A stretch of DNA of 64,000 bases, taken from contig CAJNDS010002241.1 in the NCBI GenBank assembly GCA_905221605.1, positions 312,501 to 376,500 of the forward strand, in the 5' to 3' direction. The notes beneath the pieces are model-generated. The model did no database searches and was not told the DNA's origin. It worked only from the letters and a program-made list of their open reading frames with translations. The DNA comes from Symbiodinium natans. Lineage: Eukaryota > Sar > Dinophyceae > Suessiales > Symbiodiniaceae. Numbering within the stretch: the first letter of the stretch is position 1; each line of letters begins with the position of its first letter. A program made the position numbers and the translations under genes. This document shows positions 33,030 to 43,493 of this stretch, in pieces.

Positions 33030-34358
33030 CTCTCGAAAATCCCTACGTTGTATCGAACATAGATGTTTCGCACCCCCCCCCCCCAAAAAAAAAAAAAAAA
33101 AAACACCTCTAACCCCCCAAACCTAAAAATCCACCCCCCCCCCCCCCGGTAAAAACCCAGCTCCCAAACCCCAGACTCTAAACCCTAAACCCTAAACCCT
33201 AAACCCTAAACCCTAAACCCTAAACCCTAAACCCTAAACCCTAAACCCGAGGTTCGAGTCTGTCATCCGAGGCACGTGGCCGCATGGATGCTCTGCAGCC
33301 TGTACTTCGGGTTGAAATGGGGTCATACAGAGTTTAGGGTTTAGGGTGTTTAGGGTGTTTAGGGTGTTTAGGGTGTTTAGGGGGTTTAGGGCTCGGGGTG
33401 CACAGGTTTGGGGGTGTAAAGGCTTCAGGGGTGTAGGCTTGGGGTGCAAGGTTTAGGGTTTGTGTCACATCGCAAGCACACGTGAGCCCAATTCGCTGTG
33501 GGAGCGCAAGCTCAGCAGGAAGGAACTGAAGCCATTTGCAGTGACCTCCACTATCAAGATCTGTAATTGGGTGGGACTGTACCATACATATCTAGGGCTT
33601 GTAGGGGGACGATCTGCTCACTCGAGTAGGATCCTCGCCAAAACGGCCCATGATGTGGAACAGCCCCCATGTGCGCATACCAAACCCTGAACCCTATATA
33701 CCCTAAGCCCTATAAGCCCTAAGCCCTAAACCCTAAACCCAAAACCCAAGCGCCTCATGTAGGCAAGGCACCTTGCTGCAAGCTCCCTGGCCCCAAGCTC
33801 GCCAGCAGAGGAAAGGTGCGGGTCATCCGATCCTGGTTGAGACCTAAACCCTGTAACACCTTAGGGTTTAGGTTTAGGGTTGAGGGTTTGAGGTCCACCA
33901 TTACAAAAGGGTACTCGCCATGGCATGGCTTTTAAATAGGCTTTCTATACAAGAGATCCAGCTGGCATAAGGGATTATAAGGGCGTGCTGGACCAATGGC
34001 CATCCTAAAGCCAGTTATGCGGAGGCTTCAAGGCTTAGAGGATATCAGTTTAGCCAGTTTAGCCTTAGGGTGAAGGGTGCAGGGTCTTTTCTGGGCTTAC
34101 GAAGCATTTTCCGCAAATCCGGAACCATGTAGCGGCCTAAACCACCCTAAGCCCTAATCCGTTTAGGGCTTTAGGGATTACGGGTCGCTAACTCTATAAG
34201 CTCTATCCTTCCGAGGTACACATCCTAAACTACATCCCCTCCCCGATGGAACTGGGGCGAAACCCTGAAGCCTCAACCCTAAAATCCTTCAGCCCGAGTT
34301 CCCTTGAACCCTAAACCCTAAACTCGAAACCCTAAACCTTAAACCATCCTAATCCCCC

Positions 34359-34440
34359 ATGGCCCTCTTCGACCGAGCAGCTTCTGTGGCCGGCGCGCGC
34401 CAGCCAGCTCCTACCATGGTTCCGGCCCGGCTGCGGGGGG
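34359..34440 (+). CDS. Possible first exon (MALFDRAASVAGARQ)
   Basis: ATG in a CCCATGG context; reads MALFDRAASVAGARQPAPTM, VPARLR, until a poly-G tract begins. GC-rich codons, perhaps a targeting sequence. No donor seen before the G run. Confidence 0.35.
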
Positions 34441-34456
34441 GAGGGAGGGCGGGGGT

Positions 34457-34520
<64 letters not shown>
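34434..34520. repeat. Poly-G tract
   Basis: About 65 consecutive G after a GGGAGGG start. Confidence 0.9.
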
Positions 34521-34521
<1 letters not shown>

Positions 34522-34830
34522 ATATCTCTTGACTAATCTGGGCTTTGAAGAAACCCTCGGGGTTTAGGTTTAGGGTTTAGGGTTTAGGGTTGAGGGTTGA
34601 GGGTTGAGGGCTTAGGGCTTAGGGCTTAGGGTAGAAACAAAAAAAGTTGCTTTTGAGGGCTCTTTGTAGCGAGCCGACCCCAAAACGGCTTTAGGGTCTT
34701 GGGTTCCCAAATAGCCTGACGTCCGAGCATGCCCGTGTTAAGCCTAAACCCTACACCCTAAACCCTGAATCCTGAACCCTAAACCCTATCCCGATCCTCA
34801 AGGCCTTAAACTCTATATAGGAACAGTTTC

Positions 34831-35006
34831 CTAGCTGAAAAGTGAAACAAACCTACCTTTGGAGTAGACCCTGGAAAAAAATATATACTTTTTAGGTAAT
34901 AAGTAGCAATAATAGGAACCCAGAACCAAAAAAAGTATTAAAGTATAGTACTCCAAAGCCCAGCAAAGGTTGACCCGTAGATGCCGTGTCAGGGTCTAGG
35001 ATTCGG
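34831..35006 (-). CDS. Terminal two exons split by introner I
   Basis: Exons 34965-35006 (RILDPDTASTGQP) and 34831-34852 (FVSLFS, TAG). The first follows CCCGCAG|C. A GC-AG splice around the family I element 34853-34964 keeps the frame. Short exons and no family match, so this is held mainly by the parallel with 54.9 kb. Confidence 0.4.
34853..34964 (-). mobile_element. Introner I
   Basis: Shares GGAGTAGACCCTGGAAAAA, ACTTTTT, ATAATA.GAACCCAGAACC and AAAGTA.AGTACTCCAAA with the element at 54932-55045. Confidence 0.7.
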
Positions 35007-35732
35007 CTGCGGGATTCGGGATAGGGCCTTAGGCTCTGTGTAAACCTCAAATGCGCAGATGAACCCTGAACCCTATAAACCCTAAACCCTAAACCCTAAA
35101 CAATAAAAAATAAACCCTAAACCCTAAACCCTAAACCCTAAACGCTAAACCCTAAACCCTAAACCCGAAAGACCTGAGAAGAGCCCTCCCAGGCCTATCT
35201 TCCTTGTCAATGCGCGCCCCATGCCGCGTCAGGAAGACGTCCATGGCTCAACGGCCAAGTTGTCCACCCTAAACCCTAAACCCTAAACCCTAAACCCTAT
35301 ACACCCTAAACCCTATACACCCTAAACCCTAAACCCTGAACCCTAGACCCTAACCCACCCTCAGTCTCCTGGGTTTCCCTACTACCCCACTCTGGGTTTA
35401 GGGTTTAGGGTTTAGGGTTTGGGGTTTAGGGCTACTCCCCCCCCCCCCTACGTCCCCCCCTTCAATAACCTTAGTTAGGCTGAATCCCCCCTAACTAGCC
35501 TTAATTGTGGGGGAACCCAGGGGGGGGTAGCATAGAAGGGGGTAGTAGGGGAACCCATAACACTCTGGACATCTCCGCAGAATCTCTAAACCCTAAATCC
35601 TTAACCCGCAATCCTAAACTTTGAAGCACATGCAAAACTCTGTATCACAAGAAACCGATCTAATTACAGTGTATACCTAAACCTTAAACCCTAAACCCTA
35701 AACCCTAAACCCGAATATCACCACTTCCTAAG

Positions 35733-36096
35733 GTGGCAACTCTTGAGTCGGATGGCGAAGTCCAAACTTTGTAGCAGCTCAATTTGAGGACGAACTACCT
35801 TAAGGACCAAATGAACCCTAAAATTGGGGTCATTTACCCGATACTACTATAATTCCTACTAAGGTATATGACCCCTATCTACTATGATGCCTATTCTGTT
35901 TGGTATACGAACCATTAAAGTCATATCCCCTATACTACTATAATTCCTATTAAGGTATATGAACCATAAACCCTTCTAGCGCTCATTTGGTCCCCCGGTA
36001 GTCAACCTTATGATGCTTCAACGAGCCAAGCGCTGGTTCTTCAATTACATGTGCTTTCCTCAAAGTTCCCAGGTCACCTCCCAGCCATCCTCCCGC
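35733..36096 (+). CDS. Two-exon coding segment split by introner B
   Basis: Exons 35733-35776 (WQLLSRMAKSKLCS) and 36002-36096 (INLMMLQRAKRWFFNYMCF to SQPSSR). The first follows CACTTCCTAAG|G. The junction is a GC-AG splice in phase 1. The second exon ends at a consensus donor, CGC|GTAAGCC. The product is basic and unrecognised; the gene continues beyond both ends. Confidence 0.55.
35777..36001 (+). mobile_element. Introner B, long form
   Basis: 225 bp from GCTCAATTTGAGGACGAACT to TTTGGTCCCCCGGTAG. The motif ACTACTATAATTCCTA(C/T)TAAGGTAT occurs twice, in AT-rich DNA that looks internally duplicated. It forms the GC-AG intron of the flanking exons. Confidence 0.65.
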
Positions 36097-36149
36097 GTAA
36101 GCCTGCGACTCTTTCAACTGAAAAATGCTGGAAAATTTCCCCCTAAACC

Positions 36150-36258
36150 GTAAACCCTAAACCCTAAACCCTAAACCCTAAACCCTAAACCCTAAACCCT
36201 AAACCCTAAACCCTAAACCCTAAACCCTAAACCCTAAACCCTAAACCCTAAACCCTAA
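36150..36258. repeat. C-strand telomeric array
   Basis: About 15 perfect units, directly after the donor of exon 36002-36096. Confidence 0.9.
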
Positions 36259-36259
36259 C

Positions 36260-36325
36260 CCAAAAGTCATCCGTGATGTTCTCCTCCTGCCGCCTGAACA
36301 TCCAATGACGCCCGGCTGTTGTGGT
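36260..36325 (+). CDS. Possible exon fragment
   Basis: KVIRDVLLLPPEHPMTPGCC between CCCTAACCCAAAA and a G-rich tract. Short; no firm splice sites. Confidence 0.25.
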
Positions 36326-36439
36326 CTCAAACCCCAAGGGAGAGGAGGGGGGGGAGGAGGCGGGGGCGGAAGAAACCCTAACCCTAAACCCTAAACCCTG
36401 AACCCTAAACCCTGAACCCTAAACCCTAAACCCTAAACA

Positions 36440-36504
36440 GCAAGCACACCCATCTGTCCATCAGTCCACTCCCGAAGCTGCTTCTTCTTCTTGTGCTAGA
36501 CCCA
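36440..36504 (-). CDS. Possible terminal exon after introner H
   Basis: Follows the H element end GGGTCTAG|: HKKKKQLREWTDGQMGVLAV, then TAG within TTTAGGG. Lysine-rich. The upstream exon may be 36651-36770 (WKPRGRTVAEKRPCPP), but the exact junction is not clear. Confidence 0.4.
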
Positions 36505-36650
36505 GGAGTAACCTAGAAATAAAAAAGGGTGCCCTTTTTGGCTTTAAGGGGATTATCAGGGAACCCTAAACCCTAAACCCTAAACCCTAAACCCTAAACC
36601 CTAAACCCTAAACCCTAAAAAAGGAAGTAACGGGGCCGACTCCGGGTCCG
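36505..36650. mobile_element. Introner H with CCCTAAA insertion
   Basis: ACCCAGGAGTAACCTAGAAA ... GACTCCGGGTCC. Between GGGAACCCTAA and AAAGGAAGTAA sit about eight extra CCCTAAA units (36552-36618). Confidence 0.7.
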
Positions 36651-37313
36651 AGTGTAGGAGGGCACGGCCTTTTCTCTGCCACTGTGCGGCCACGGGGCTT
36701 CCATGCAACTTTACACCGAAAACACACGAACTTTACACGAAAACACGAAAGTGAACCTAATTCATCGACCTGACAGGTGGGTCGTATTGAACCCTTTGCA
36801 GTTCTTTGCATTTTGAGCGAACTGTGCACACGACCTTGCCATTCAAATATCCCCGAACGTGGCAGGGGAGCAGGCCAAGCAGGGGAGCAGGCTAAGGAGT
36901 GTTCTGCAAAACTTTTCAGGCTCTCTCGACGGCAGCGGCCCCGGAAACAATTTCCAGCTGCAAGGAAACGGGCCGCTCTAAGCCAAGGGAATGTTGCGAA
37001 AGGATGTCTATGAATGGCTAAGACTTAGCCTGCTGTTGCCATTGCGTTGCTGTGCGCTGACAGTCTTTTCATTGTATTTCCCGCACGCAATAGACCCTGA
37101 GCAGGAATTCCTTTCAACTTGAAGCACATCCCCGCACAAACGTTGACAAGCCGCCAAGGATCAGGGCCCGGGACCCGGAACACAAGTGAAAACATAGGTG
37201 CCAAAGGGTTTAGGGTTTAGGGTTTTAGGGTTTAGTCAGCAACCATGTCAATTCTTACGGATTAGCTTGGTTTGGCAAGCCTGTAGCACCTAAAACCCTA
37301 CATCCTCAATCAA

Positions 37314-37381
37314 GCTCTTCTTCCTTGGGGACCAAATGAACCCTATATAGAAGGGTTTATGCAGTTGGTCCCCAAGGTTAG
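37314..37381 (+). mobile_element. Introner B, short form
   Basis: 68 bp: GCTCTTCTTCCTTGGGGACC ... GTTGGTCCCCAAGGTTAG|G. Directly precedes the coding segment 37382-37494. Confidence 0.65.
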
Positions 37382-37494
37382 GGTCCCGGGGTGTGACAAA
37401 GACCAGGATAGCCGAACTGCTGTGCGGACTCGTGGAGCTATGCCAGGGACAGGAACGGTCCACGAGGACCAGTAGAGAAGGGCGCAGCGCTCAG
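37382..37494 (+). CDS. Exon after introner B
   Basis: Begins at CCCAAGGTTAG|G: SRGVTKTRIAELLCGLVELC, then QGQERSTRTSREGRSAQ. A second frame (CDKDQDSRTAVRTRGAM) is also open, so only the exon boundary is well supported. Confidence 0.45.
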
Positions 37495-37572
37495 GGCTTA
37501 GGGCTTAGGGCTTAGGGCTTAGGGCTTAGGGTTTAGGGTTTAGGGTTTAGGGTTTAGGGTTTAGGGCTAGGA

Positions 37573-37695
37573 CCAAGAGCAACCTAGGAATAAAAAGGGC
37601 GCCCTTTTTGGCCTAAAGCGGAGTATAAGGGAACCTAACCCTAAACCCTAAACCCTAAAAGAAGGGAACAAGGGGTGAACCTTTGTGGAGCTGCG
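37573..37695. mobile_element. Introner H with short CCCTAAA insertion
   Basis: CCAAGAGCAACCTAGGAATA, AAAGGGCGCCCTTTTTGG, then GGGAACCTAACCCTAAACC and AGAAGGGAACAAGGG. Two to three telomeric units sit at the same interior site as in the copy at 36.5 kb. Confidence 0.65.
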
Positions 37696-38429
37696 GAACC
37701 CGAGGTTGGTTGGTTTCGGGTTGAATAGGGTTTAGGGTTTGGGGTTTGGGGTTTAGGGTTTAGGGTTGGGGGTTTGGGGTTTAGGGCCTAGGGTTTAGGG
37801 TTCAGGTTCAGACTGTAGTTGTAGACATGCCTCGAGTCGAGATAGGCAGACCGTCCTGACCCACTTGTTCCTCCAAGAGTCTCCCATATCCTGACTGAGC
37901 ACCATGTTTCATGGCACTGCCGGACCGCCTAGCGGCAAAAAACCTAAGCTTCAAAAGGGCTGCGAAAAAAAGCAAGTCAGAAAGCCACAGTCCGACTCGA
38001 GTAGCGGCAGCTTCCCAACAACTCCTTCTGTGACTGCGGACCCCCTAGGCTACCTCTGCGTTCGAACATAAAGCAGTGCTCAGCGCACCTCTTCAGTACC
38101 TGATCAACAGGAGCTTTTGAGCTTGCGGTTTCCGGCTTAGGGTTTTAGGGTCGAGGGTTTGCTCCCTTGGCACTTTGGGGTTTCTCCTCGTAAACCCAAA
38201 GTACCCAAACCCTAAACCCTATAAACCCTATAACGCCTAAATCCCAAACCCTATAAACCCTAAACTCCAATAAACCCTAAACCCCTAAACCCTGAACCCC
38301 TATAAACCCTAAACCCTAAACCCTAAACCCTAAACCCTAAACCCTAAACCCTAAACCCTAAACCCTAAACCCTAAACCCCAAACCCTAAACCGAGCCTGG
38401 GCAGCCTTGGCCGGTATGGGGGTTTGGCC

Positions 38430-38645
38430 GAAAAAAAAAGGGGGAGAGGGGGGGGGGGCGGGGGGGGGGGGAGGGGGGGGGAGAGGGGGGGGGGAGGGGG
38501 GGGGGAGGGGGGGGGGGAGGGGGGGGGGGGGAGGGGGGGGGGGAGGAGGGGGGGGGTCGAGGGGGGGGGGGGGGCGGGGGAGGGGGGGGGGGAGGGGGGG
38601 GGGGAGGGGGGGGGGGAGGGGGGGGGTGAGGGGGGGGGGGGGGGC
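38430..38645. repeat. Poly-G/A tract
   Basis: GGGGGGGGGGAGG units; the apparent Pro- or Gly-rich ORFs are artefacts. Confidence 0.9.
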
Positions 38646-38930
38646 ACCTATCTGGATTTTGCTTGTCTTAAAAAAAGGGGTCACCTGCTTTGGGTGATCA
38701 AGATATACTTTGAGAGGAACCCTGAAACCTCATCTTCGGAAACCTGCATGCTCAACTTACAAGTCAACGAAGGTCACATGGGCCTTTGAGGTCGTGTTCC
38801 GGGTCACATCGGTTCATATATGGCCAAGTTTCTGAATTCTGGTCCCTGGCGCATACCCCTAAACCCTAAGCCCTAAAGCCTAAACCCTTGGTCTAGCTTT
38901 CAGAGACACGAAAACACGAGCAGAACCTCG

Positions 38931-39305
38931 ACCCAGAAGTAGCTTAGGGATAAAAGTGCCGTTTTGGTTTAAAAGGGGGTCGGTTGGGATGTTCTCCCTT
39001 CTACGAACAGTCCTTAATCTGGATTATAGTACTTAATGCGAACAGTCCTTAATAGGGATTATAGTACCCGTTAATACTAACAGTCCTTATCTAGGCTGCC
39101 CAGTAACCAAGGCTTACAAAGGGTGCCCTTTTTTGCTTGAAGGGTTTATAAGGGAACCTAAACCCCCAAAAAAGGGAATAAGGGTACTACTGGGCATCCT
39201 AGTTATTAGGAATTTAAGTACCCCCTATTGTGAAACCCTATGAAAGACTGCAAGTATAAGGGGAAGCATCCCAAGGGGTTGGTGTGGGTCGACTCTGGGT
39301 CCTGG
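38931..39305. mobile_element. Triple nest: introner H containing C containing A
   Basis: Outer H: ACCCAGAAGTAGCTTAGG at the left, ACTCTGGGTCCTGG at the right. Inside at 38984-39274 is family C with ends TTGGGATGTTCTCCC / GGGGAAGCATCCCAA. C is itself split at 39091-39202 by family A (CTAGGCTGCCCAGTAACC ... TACTGGGCATCCTAG) with a TTAT duplication on both sides. Removing A restores the C motif CAGTCCTTATTAGGAATTTA. Confidence 0.75.
39091..39202. mobile_element. Introner A, innermost of the nest
   Basis: 112 bp, flanked by TTAT on both sides. Almost identical to 32423-32535, so recently active. Confidence 0.8.
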
Positions 39306-39404
39306 TAGCCCTAAACCCTAAACCCTAAACCCTAAACCCTAAACCCTAAACCCTAAACCCTAAACCCTCACAAACATGAAGGAACCCAACAGTCGTTTCA
39401 AACG

Positions 39405-39460
39405 AGAGCGCGCGCGCGCGCGCGCGCCCGCGCGCGCGTGCGGCCGGGGCGGGGCGGGGC
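39405..39460. repeat. (CG)n tract
   Basis: Alternating CG for about 30 bp, then GGGGCGGGGC; a Z-DNA-prone run. Confidence 0.8.
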
Positions 39461-39589
39461 GCCTGTGCTTGAAGCGATCAGCGGGGGCGTTCGATGTCTC
39501 GGCCCCCAGTAGGCCCTGGTTCAGATGGGTTTAGGATTTAGGGTTTCGGGATTAAGGTTTATAAGGTTTAGGGTTTAGGGAATCGCTTG

Positions 39590-39741
39590 GAGGTTTATGG
39601 TACTTACAACCAATTATGACTGTAATTATAACTGTACTTCTAACCATATTAGGGCACTGTATTAAGGGGCTTACTTAGAAGTGGGTTATAAGTGCAGTTA
39701 TAATTGGTTAATAAGTTCCAAGCGAGGTTTCTTAGGGTATG
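39590..39741. mobile_element. Introner K
   Basis: CTTGGAGGTTTATGGTACTT ... TTAATAAGTTCCAAGCGAG. The interior ACCAATTATGACTGTAATTA pairs with GCAGTTATAATTGGTTAA. Confidence 0.65.
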
Positions 39742-39862
39742 TACATGGTCCCTAAGTATGGGCACTTAAGCGAGGTCCCCTTAGGAAACCCTGCACAACC
39801 CAAGGGCCCATACTTCAGAACCCTTTAAAGAAGGTAAGGGACCACATTGAGGGCCGATGAAG
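39742..39862. mobile_element. Family L element
   Basis: Contains ACATGGTCCCTAAGTATGGG and AAGGTAAGGGACCA, with CAAGGGCCCATACTTCAGAA. A relative at about 21862-21985 shares GGCCCATACTTGATTCAAAA and GGTAAGGGACCC. It starts where the K element ends. Confidence 0.5.
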
Positions 39863-40502
39863 CTAGCCTTAGAAGGTCGAGAATCCCTGAACCCTTAACA
39901 TGATCTAACCCGCGGTTTGAAACAAATGTTAAACAAAATGTTCGTTTGTTTCTTATCTCGGTAGTTCGTCTACAGGCTCCTGTAGCAAGCCAAGAGACAA
40001 AGCCCGAACCTCAATCGCCCAAACCCTATGCCGCCACTACACCCCGCCCAACCAGCCAAGACCCTAGCCACAACTCAAAACCCAAAGCCTCGAGTTAAGG
40101 GTTTAGGGTTTACCCTAGACCCTAAACCCTGAACCCTGAACCCTCCACCCTAAGGGCAAAATCGCAGTCCTCAAGGCAAGAAAGGCATCGGGAAGCCACT
40201 CATGGCGACCAGGGTTTGTGCCTTTCGGCTGTCTAGGGTTCAGGGTTCAGGGTTCAGGGTTCAGGGTTCAGGGTTTAGGGTTTAGGGTTTTAGGGTTTAG
40301 GGTTTAGGGTGCAGGGTTCAGGGTTCAGGGTTCGAGTTCTGGGGCGCACGAAATGAACTGAGATGCGCAGCAAGCTCGACTCAAGAATGAGTTGTAGGGG
40401 CCCTGGCCTCTCTACCTCAAATCAAAGTTTAGGGTATAGTGTTTAATTTAGGGGTAGAAGAGGCCAGAAAGGATTCCTCTATATAATTTAGGGCATGCTA
40501 CT

Positions 40503-40606
40503 CTTAGTTGCTGAGTTCATAAGCCCCCCCAAAAGTATACACTTTCAGTTCTATAGGGGATTCTAGTACCCCAAAAAGTGGAAAGTGCACTCACTCAGCT
40601 GCTAAA
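40503..40606. mobile_element. Introner D
   Basis: CTTAGTTGCTGAGTTCATAA ... TCACTCAGCTGCTAAATA. Closely similar to 19135-19240 through CACTTTCAGTTCTATAGGGG. Confidence 0.65.
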
Positions 40607-40861
40607 TACTGAACCCTAAACCCTAAACCCTAAACCCTAAACCCTAAACCCTAAACCCTAAACCCGGGGTATAAGAAGCCCCTGGAGTCCCCAAACCCAG
40701 AGCCCTTCGAGGAGACCCCGAGCTCACCAACTTCAAACTCCAACAATCGGCGCACAGGGACCGGGAAACAAAAAACAACTTGCAACCATAAACCCTAGGG
40801 TTTAGGGTTTAGGGTTTAGGGTCTAGGGTTTAGGGTTCAGGGTTTAGGGATTAGGGTTCTA

Positions 40862-40982
40862 CCCTGGGCACCACATGAACCCCAAAATTGGGTCATATAT
40901 CCTGGACTACTGGAATTCCTACAAAGGTTTCTGAGCCAAAACAAATCCTTTCAGGGCTGAATTTGGTCCCCCAGGTGAAGCC
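40862..40982. mobile_element. Introner B, diverged
   Basis: ACCCTGGGCACCACATGAAC ... TTTGGTCCCCCAGGT, with GGACTACTGGAATTCCTACA inside. Confidence 0.55.
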
Positions 40983-41867
40983 CTACAAGGAGGGCCTCCC
41001 TTACCATGCGAAGTAAAGTTAAGGAGGGTGTAGGCTTTAGGGCTTAGGGTTTAAGATTCAGGGTTTAGGGGCTTAGGGGCCCCCTTACGAGACTAAGTAT
41101 AGTTCAGGCACTTATAACCCAAAAACCCTAAACCCTAAACCCACCTACAACTCGACTTATAACTTTGGGGCCATTCATTGTAGCTCAGGGGGGAGGGAAA
41201 ATGTGGCCTGGTTGCGCGCTTCCTGATCCTTGGCCGGCTACGCGAACTCTTCAGGGCTTGTAGGGTTGAGGGCTTAGGGCTTAGAGGCCGCTTCCAGAGT
41301 TTTTAGGGTTTAGGGTTTGGGGTTTTAGGGTTTTAGGGTTTACAAAAAGGCCTTAGGGTTTAAGCATTAGGGGTTTACTGTTGTAGGGCCTCTTTGGGAT
41401 TGAGGGTTTCGGGTTTCAGAGTTTGAGGGTGTTAGGGCTTCATTGTCTTTCAGGGCGAATTTCAGGGGTTCGGGCGGGTTCAGGCTCTAGGGTTTTTGGG
41501 TACCTAGAGCTGGCCCGTATGGCAATGCCTTCTTTTTGAGGATTCATTTGCCGTTCTTATAATAGGAGACAAAACCTTTAAAGCCCTAAGCGTAAACCCT
41601 AAACCCTAAACCCTAAACCCTAAACCCTGAACCCTGAACCCTAAACCCGAAAACCCAAACCCTAAAACCCTCTTGAGAACTCTGCCTTTGAAGCCTCCAA
41701 GCACGAGCCTTGAAAGGATTGCATGCAGGAGGGCTGCTTAGGCTTGACACGAACAACTGAGGTGGAAGGGTATAGGGTTTAGGGTCTATAGGGTCTAGGG
41801 TTTGGGGTTTGGGGTTCAGGGTTCAGGGTTTAGGGTTTAGGGTTTAGGGTTCAGGGTTTAGGGTTCA

Positions 41868-41946
41868 GGGTTTAGGGACGACTCCTCGAGCAGTTGAGGC
41901 CCGAACAGTGATGTGTGCGCCGGAAAGACCTGATCGGAGGGCATGT
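41868..41946 (-). CDS. Possible exon (MPSDQVFPAHTSLF)
   Basis: From an ATG at about 41944: MPSDQVFPAHTSLFGPQLLE, ESS, then telomeric CCCTAAA. Could be a first exon with the array as its intron. Confidence 0.3.
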
Positions 41947-42254
41947 CTCTCTTACAAGCCGTACACCATATATACCCTAAACCCTAATTATAAACCTTGG
42001 GCTTTCCAGTGTAAAGGATTTTACGGTTGGTGCAGTTCAGGGGCTTGGGGCTTTTAAAAGCGTGTGTAGTGAGGAGTGGAAGCCTGAGGCTCAGGAGTCT
42101 GGAACCCTAATAAACGCTGCCTAAACTCTATAAACCTTAAACCCAACACCCAAAACCATCAAAACCTAAAACCCCCCCAAACAACAAATACAAAAACCCT
42201 AAAACCCTAAAAGCCCTAAACCCTAGCCTTTGAACCCTTCAAAGGCCGGTAAAT

Positions 42255-42505
42255 CCTTGGACCCCAAACCCCAAACCCCAAACCCCAAACCCCAAAACCC
42301 CAAACCCAAAACCCCAAAACCCCAAAGCCCCAAAGCCCTAAACCCTAAACCCTAAACCCCAAAACCCCAAAACCCCAAAACCCCAAAACCCCAAAACCCC
42401 AAAACCCCAAAACCCCAAAACCCCAAAACCCCAAAACCCCAAAACCCTAAACCCTAGCCCTAAACCCTAAACCCTAAACCCTAAACCCTAAACCCTAAAC
42501 CTGGG
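42255..42505. repeat. CCCCAAA / CCCCAAAA variant array
   Basis: CCCCAAA units, then about 11 CCCCAAAA octamers (the telomere sequence of some ciliates), then normal CCCTAAA. Confidence 0.9.
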
Positions 42506-42575
42506 CCTCGTCGGCTCGGCGTCCGGTTCGACTTCGTGGCTTTCTGTGCAGGCCTCACAGGAAGCGAACATTATA

Positions 42576-42763
42576 GGGTTCTTAAGGGAGGGGGGTTCAA
42601 GGGGGGTTTAGGGTTTAGGGTTTAGGGTTTAGGGTTTAGGGTTTAGGGTTTAGGGTTTAGGTTAGGTACCTAGGGAACCTTAGGGAAGCTTGGGGAGCCT
42701 TAGGGAGTTGTGGGGAGTATTAGGGGGGCCTTGGCTTACGTACCCCCCTCCCTTAAGAACCCC
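42576..42763. mobile_element. Introner M with TTTAGGG array
   Basis: Ends GGGTTCTTAAGGGAGGGGGG and CCCCCCTCCCTTAAGAACCC pair over about 20 bp. Eight TTTAGGG units sit at 42605-42662. Confidence 0.65.
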
Positions 42764-43023
42764 ATAGTAAGAACAGCCTAAGCTAGGTCCCGTAGTAACC
42801 TCTAAAACCTAAACCCCAAAACTCTAAACCCAAAACCCTGAACTCTCCACCTTGAACTCTAAACCCGAAACCCTAGACTCTAAATCCTAAACCCTGAACC
42901 CTGAAAACCTAGAGTATTGACCTCTAAGTAAACCGGAAACCCTAATTAGACTCTAAACCCTAAGCCCTGAAACCCTAGCGTGATGGGGCTCAGGTCTTCG
43001 CCTGAAGGCCTGTTTGCTTTCAG

Positions 43024-43051
43024 CTGCTTGCACAAGTGTTCAGAAGGCATC
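43024..43051 (+). CDS. 28-nt microexon
   Basis: CTGTTTGCTTTCAG| on the left and ATC|GTAAGTAAGG on the right are the best conventional splice sites in the window. Reads LLAQVFRRH in one frame. Neighbouring exons not identified. Confidence 0.4.
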
Positions 43052-43405
43052 GTAAGTAAGGCTCCCCCCCACCCCGCTCAGCCCCAACAAACAACATTTT
43101 GGGCTTAGGGTTTAGGGTTAGGGTTGAGGGTTTAGGCTTTATAGGGTTTGGGGTCATTTCCGAGGGTTCCGAGGGCCAACTGACCCCAAACCCCAAAAAT
43201 AGGACCTCTCGACTCCCTAAACCCTAAATCTTAAACTCTAAAGCTAAGCCCTCAACCCTTCGAAGGGAAGTATGGAATATTCCAAGGGCTTACCGAGTTC
43301 GCATCGCTGTTAGAATAAGCTTTCGTATACTTAAGCTTTAGGCTTTAGGGTTTAGGGTTTAGGGTTTAGGGTTTAGGGTTTAGGGTTTAGGGTTTAGGGT
43401 TTAGG

Positions 43406-43493
43406 GTTGAGGGCCAAAAGGCCAGGAGTCTTAAGTGCTTCGGGCAACTTGCCACGGTGAAGCTCTCGTCCCCAACGCCTGACACCCGGAAGC
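43406..43493 (-). CDS. Possible exon
   Basis: After GGTGCTTAG|G: FRVSGVGDESFTVASCPKHL, RLLAFWPS, running into CCCTAAA units that may begin the next intron. Confidence 0.35.

Noticed and set aside
38358-38789. Proline- or glycine-rich frames
   Set aside because: Translation of the poly-G tract.
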